A stretch of 64,000 nt of DNA from positions 62,001 through 126,000 of the forward strand of contig NZ_JAPMXC010000002.1 of NCBI RefSeq assembly GCF_026624755.1, in the 5' to 3' direction. Source of the DNA: Robbsia betulipollinis. Lineage in GTDB: Bacteria; Pseudomonadota; Gammaproteobacteria; Burkholderiales; Burkholderiaceae. Of the stretch, positions 60,531 through 64,000 are shown piece by piece. The notes under the pieces were generated by a model. It did no database searches. It was not told the origin of the DNA and saw nothing but the letters and a program-made list of their open reading frames with translations. Positions within the stretch are counted from its first letter, which is position 1, and each line of letters begins with the position of its first letter. Both the position numbers and the translations under genes were made by a program.

Positions 60531-61646
60531 TCAGAACGTGTGGATCATGGCGACGCGCGACACGGTCTGGGTGCGCGTGCTCGAAGGCACCGAATAGAAG
60601 CCCGCGCCCTGGTTGGCATCCACGCCGGACGATGCGCGTAGATAGGAGACGTTCGCGTATAGCCAGGTGCGTTTGGACAACAGATACTGCATGCCAAAGG
60701 TCGGCTGGTTCCAGTGGCGGCTGGCGAAAGTCGTGTACTCGTAGCCCCCCAGCGCGATGACAGAGGGCGTGATGAAATACATCGCGCCGAGTTCGCAGAC
60801 ATTCATCGTGGCGCTATTGGACGCGTGATTCAGATGCGTCGACGTGAAATTGCCGGCAAGGGTCAGCTTGACGAACGAATAGCTTGCGCCCACCGCGGCG
60901 ATGGATTCGCGATCCACGGTGAAATAGGTGCTGGAATCCAGGTCGGTGACGGTCCCGTCGGCGTTGCGCGTAGCCATGGTCTGGCCCAGAAAGGACGTGA
61001 CGCCGATTTGCGCATACGGGTCGAGTTCGACGTCGTTGACGCGCGTGTAGACGGCTGCCGCGGAGAAACCGTTCATCTTGTAGCCGATCCCGGCGCTCCA
61101 TGAACTGTCCTCGTGGAAATCGCCCGAGACGTTGCCAAAGCCGTACATGACGCCGAACGAGAACCCGCCGTAGGTGGCGCTTTGGAACTTCACCGTGTTG
61201 TTCAGCTGGTCGCCGGCGATGCGGTCGAAATCCCCCATATGTCCGGAGTAGACGCTTGCGTAACCGTTCAGGTTGAATGGCGTGATGTAGTCGTAGATGA
61301 AGTCGTATTGGCGGCCCAGAGTGAGGGTGCCGTAGGGGTTCGACAGACCGACGAAGGCCTGACGGCCGAATTCGAGTCCTCCCTGGCGCATGACGCCCGT
61401 GTTGAGGCTGAAACCGTTTTCGAGCACGAACAGCGCCTTCATGCCGCCGCCCAGGTCTTCGGTGCCTTTGAACCCGATGCGGTTGCCGAAATTCGCACCG
61501 TCCTGGGCCTCGAACAGACGATGTCCGCCTTCGTTGCTCACATAGGTCAAACCCGCGTCGATGATGCCGTACAAGGTGACCGATCCCTGGGCGTAAGTCC
61601 CGGAGGCCAGGAGCGTCAGGGCCACACCCAACAAGCTTCTTTTCAT
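60531..61646 (-). CDS. Gram-negative trimeric porin (OmpC/Burkholderia type)
   Basis: This 371-residue outer-membrane porin has a signal peptide (MKRSLLGVALTLLASGTYAQG) and the beta-proteobacterial start SVTLYGIIDAGLTYVSN. Visible are NRIGFKGTEDLGGGMKALFVLENGF, GRQAFVGLSNPYGTLTLGRQYD, alternating beta-strand patterns, and a C-terminal Phe (RVAMIHTF) as expected for Bam recognition. It forms a general diffusion pore. The upstream region (61647-61864) is A+T-rich and presumably holds its promoter. Confidence 0.95.
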   Translation of the reverse strand: MKRSLLGVALTLLASGTYAQGSVTLYGIIDAGLTYVSNEGGHRLFEAQDGANFGNRIGFKGTEDLGGGMKALFVLENGFSLNTGVMRQGGLEFGRQAFVGLSNPYGTLTLGRQYDFIYDYITPFNLNGYASVYSGHMGDFDRIAGDQLNNTVKFQSATYGGFSFGVMYGFGNVSGDFHEDSSWSAGIGYKMNGFSAAAVYTRVNDVELDPYAQIGVTSFLGQTMATRNADGTVTDLDSSTYFTVDRESIAAVGASYSFVKLTLAGNFTSTHLNHASNSATMNVCELGAMYFITPSVIALGGYEYTTFASRHWNQPTFGMQYLLSKRTWLYANVSYLRASSGVDANQGAGFYSVPSSTRTQTVSRVAMIHTF

Positions 61647-61864
61647 TTGTCTGATCCTGGATAGAGGGGATACCGAAAACTAACCAGGCAAATTTCCAAA
61701 CACTTGACCGCAGACGCTTCGTAACTTGTTCGACTCGATTCGGACGGCAAACAGGTCTATGACCGGATCTTTCTATAATTTAACATAACACGAATTATCG
61801 GTTTTTCAGTTGCAGTAGCTAGATCGTGATGTCCGCTTGGAACGGCATGTCGTCGGCACGGATT

Positions 61865-62935
61865 TCAATGGCTCACCGAGGAAACCAACCGCAATATCAT
61901 GTTCAACGCGCGCAGCACGGTGTCGAGGATATAGCCGACGCCCTGTGGCGCCGACGCCGCCGTATGTTCTTGCTGCTCTTGCGCGCGATGCCGTTCCGTG
62001 TGTGACCGCGTGGTGGTTTCCGGACTCGACCGGTCGCCAGCCTCGGTCGTGTCCGCCGCGGTCACTTCAGCGGACAGGCCGGCGCCGGTTCCCTGCGCAC
62101 CGATACCGAGATCGGTCAGCGGCACTTGTCCGGACTTCAATTTGCGGCCGCTCGGCCGCGGCGGCGGCAACGACATGGCTGATTGCTTGACCGAGGCCGG
62201 CAATGCGGGAAACGGGTCGATACCCGTGATCTGAGCGAGTTCGGCGATCGAAATGACCGCATAGCCGGCCCCTGGCCGGTTCGCCGTGACATAGGCGGCC
62301 GCGCCGCGTTGCGGTGCGTAAATGGCCTTCCATATCTGGGTCGGCACGCTGACCCGGGCGTTCAACAAAGCGCGCGGACCGATGAACAGCGGCCCGGTGA
62401 CCACATAAATCTCCCCTTCCGATTTCGCCATTGCCCGCGTGGCGATTTCGATGCCCTGCCACAGATGACGATTGTTGTCGGGCGCCTGCGGCACCATATT
62501 GCCGAGCGAAAAACTTTCATACTGGGCGTCGTCGCTGGGCATGTCGCCGCTTGGCGCCATGTGGCCACGGTCGTATCCGGATCCCCGATAGTCGGCGATA
62601 TCCGCGCGGTCCTCGGCGTCGATCGCGGATTCGACATGAAACGCGTTGACGCGCGTTTCGCCCTGCGCACCGGCGACCGAATCACGCGTGAGTTTTTCGG
62701 CCGACCAGAGCGCGGTACGCGTGACGCCCGATTCCGCCGTCGAATAAAAGCGAAAACAGAGTGCGTGCAAGCGCTGCCCCAGCGATGGCACGAGCAGATC
62801 GGGCGCTTCTCCTCCGGCAAAGAAGGCGGAACATTGCGTACTCGAGGCAAATGCCGGCGCGCTGCATGCGATGAACGTGACGAAAACGAAGCGTCGAACG
62901 ACGTGTCGCGATCGGTTCCGACCCACTGTCGGCAT
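61865..62935 (-). CDS. secreted DNA/RNA non-specific endonuclease
   Basis: This 356-residue protein from ATG 62935 has a signal peptide (VVRRFVFVTFIACSAPAFAS). The beta-beta-alpha-metal nuclease domain shows YDRGHMAPSGDM with catalytic His125 and NMVPQAPDNNRHLWQGIE with the Mg-binding Asn155, as in Serratia nuclease/NucA. It would act in the periplasm or medium. A C-terminal tail of about 80 residues is rich in Thr, Glu and Ala and ends in a hydrophobic segment (ILDTVLRALNMILRLV), which could associate with a membrane or partner. No immunity gene is adjacent. Confidence 0.9.
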   Translation of the reverse strand: MPTVGRNRSRHVVRRFVFVTFIACSAPAFASSTQCSAFFAGGEAPDLLVPSLGQRLHALCFRFYSTAESGVTRTALWSAEKLTRDSVAGAQGETRVNAFHVESAIDAEDRADIADYRGSGYDRGHMAPSGDMPSDDAQYESFSLGNMVPQAPDNNRHLWQGIEIATRAMAKSEGEIYVVTGPLFIGPRALLNARVSVPTQIWKAIYAPQRGAAAYVTANRPGAGYAVISIAELAQITGIDPFPALPASVKQSAMSLPPPRPSGRKLKSGQVPLTDLGIGAQGTGAGLSAEVTAADTTEAGDRSSPETTTRSHTERHRAQEQQEHTAASAPQGVGYILDTVLRALNMILRLVSSVSH

Positions 62936-63201
62936 GGCGTCGAACGACGCCCGGGTGTCGTGGAAAGTGATGAGCAAGGTGTCGGCGATTCCGTTTCAGA
63001 TGCGAGGCGCGATTATGCCAGCGCTGCCGCGTCGCTGCGGCTGTCGGTGCGGTTTTCGGTATGGAGCGCGATGTGTTTTCCCGTTTTCGATTTTCCGCTG
63101 TGAGCGGTTTTCGATGTTGTTTTGGATTTTATTAAAATTAGGCTGTTAGTTGCATTTTTAAAATAACATGGATATTTCCGGTTTTGTCCCAGGACATGCG
63201 G
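62936..63201. other. A+T-rich intergenic region, no gene recognised
   Basis: These 266 bp precede the nuclease gene and follow the aminotransferase gene. The part near 63110-63180 is markedly A+T-rich and contains the right copy of the 14 bp inverted repeat. Confidence 0.6.
63143..63156. repeat. right copy of a 14 bp inverted repeat (partner 58614-58627)
   Basis: CTGTTAGTTGCATT is the exact reverse complement of the left copy. Together they bracket the block of the broken SBP, dioxygenase, porin and nuclease genes. Confidence 0.8.
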
Positions 63202-64000
63202 TCATGCTTCGCCCAGTGCCGCATCGAGCGCTCCGACCAGCAGATCGGCGTGATCGACGCCGAACGTCAAGGGGGGCCGAATCTTCAGCACGTTCGAGTC
63301 CAGTCCGCACAACCCTATAAGGATCCCCCGCTCCCGCAGGCGGTTCATCACGCCGATGGCGCGCTCGGTACCGGGACCGCCATCCGGATCGATCAACGCC
63401 ACGCCGATATAGAGGCCCCGCCCCCGCACCTCCGCAATCTCGGCGTGGCGCAGCGCGAGCGCCGCCAGGCGTTCCTGCAGATGCGCGCCCACGACGCCGG
63501 CCCGCTCCACGAGACCCTCCTCCTCGATCACGTCGAGCACCGCGAGTCCCACCGCCGCCGAAACCGTATTCCCGCCGAAGGTATTGAAATAACGACGCCG
63601 CGCGCCGAAGTCCGCGAGCAGTTCCGCCCGGGTCACCAGCCCGGCGACCGGATGCCCGGCACCCATCGGTTTACCCAGCGTCACGATGTCCGGTACGATG
63701 CCGTCGCGCTCGAAAGCCCACCACACGCCGCCGGTGCGGCCGAACCCGCCCTGCACTTCATCCGCCACGAACAGGCCGCCGTGCTCGCGGATGACCGCCG
63801 CGCCCGCCGCCAGACTGCCGACGGGGTCGGTATGGATGCCATCGCTGGCGAACACCGTGTCGACGATCAACGCCGCCGGTTCGACCCCGCCGCGTTGCAG
63901 ATCGGCGATGGCCATCCGCACATCCAGCGCGAAACGCGCGGCGACGTCGGGCCCGCTCGCGGCGCCGCGCAAACCGGCCCGCTGGACATCGGGCGCACGT
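63202..64000 (-). CDS. class-III pyridoxal-phosphate aminotransferase (5' end beyond the window)
   Basis: The frame stays open to the window edge, so only the C-terminal 265 or so residues are visible. Fold-type I, class-III features are present: FVADEVQGGFGRTGGVWWAFE with the PLP-binding Asp, IVTLGKPMGAGHPVAGLVT with the Schiff-base Lys, RYFNTFGGNTVSAAVGLAVLD, and the C-terminal LKIRPPLTFGVDHADLLV. Relatives include 4-aminobutyrate, ornithine and phosphoethanolamine-type aminotransferases; the substrate cannot be assigned. Confidence 0.92.
   Translation of the reverse strand, partial: RAPDVQRAGLRGAASGPDVAARFALDVRMAIADLQRGGVEPAALIVDTVFASDGIHTDPVGSLAAGAAVIREHGGLFVADEVQGGFGRTGGVWWAFERDGIVPDIVTLGKPMGAGHPVAGLVTRAELLADFGARRRYFNTFGGNTVSAAVGLAVLDVIEEEGLVERAGVVGAHLQERLAALALRHAEIAEVRGRGLYIGVALIDPDGGPGTERAIGVMNRLRERGILIGLCGLDSNVLKIRPPLTFGVDHADLLVGALDAALGEA

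Overview
The window is a 64 kb high-G+C chromosomal segment from a betaproteobacterium, most likely Burkholderiales/Burkholderiaceae. The evidence is the aceE-aceF-lpdA operon with a lipoyl domain on E3, a DUF4148 protein, a BvgS-like hybrid kinase, the NUDIX-aat-bpt-pyrD cluster, and a double-length UvrA of the kind I recall from this group. I saw no phage, complete insertion sequence, CRISPR array or rRNA operon. Most of the window reads as core chromosome. The 42-51 kb stretch is rich in small unknown proteins, and 58.6-63.2 kb looks rearranged.

Layout. 0-14.2 kb: end of an Old Yellow Enzyme gene; an SOS-type operon (radical SAM protein, then a DUF4130-UdgX fusion) divergent from glutathione peroxidase; a hybrid histidine kinase; cheV; and a 2,009-residue UvrA with four ATPase cassettes. 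14.2-22 kb: metabolic genes (hutG-like, two aldo/keto reductases, an ALDH7-type dehydrogenase, a Rieske-ferredoxin reductase) plus small proteins. 22-37 kb: prlC, folD, a FixL/FixJ-like pair, the pyruvate dehydrogenase operon and a PBP7-like endopeptidase. 37-41.6 kb: an IclR regulator, then NUDIX-aat-bpt-pyrD, which holds both bacterial N-degron aminoacyl-transferases. 42-51.3 kb: two identical initiator tRNAs, tRNA-His with dusA, and about a dozen small secreted, membrane or unknown proteins. 51.3-58.5 kb: lexA with a small co-directional gene, asparaginase, the BvgS-like kinase and a CDF transporter. 58.6-64 kb: a truncated substrate-binding protein joined to the tail of an AraC gene, a TauD-like dioxygenase, a porin, a secreted nuclease and a partial class-III aminotransferase.

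The strongest systems-level signal is an SOS set. Perfect CTGT-N8-ACAG LexA boxes, all inside the wider pattern ACTGT-N8-ACAGTAT or close to it, lie before three transcription units: the radical SAM/UdgX operon (3628-3643), the double UvrA (7980-7995) and lexA itself (51998-52013). The lexA unit carries an uncharacterised 128-residue protein 13 bp downstream. The regulator and three candidate damage-response products are therefore all in this window. The radical SAM plus UdgX-DUF4130 pair is the best candidate for an under-described DNA repair system. Its uracil-DNA glycosylase has the KRRxH loop of covalent-trapping UdgX enzymes, and its partner ends in a helix-hairpin-helix DNA-binding motif.

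Limits: assignments rest on motif and family recognition by eye. No database search, alignment or structure prediction was run. Start codons were chosen from ribosome binding sites, family lengths and neighbour overlap.
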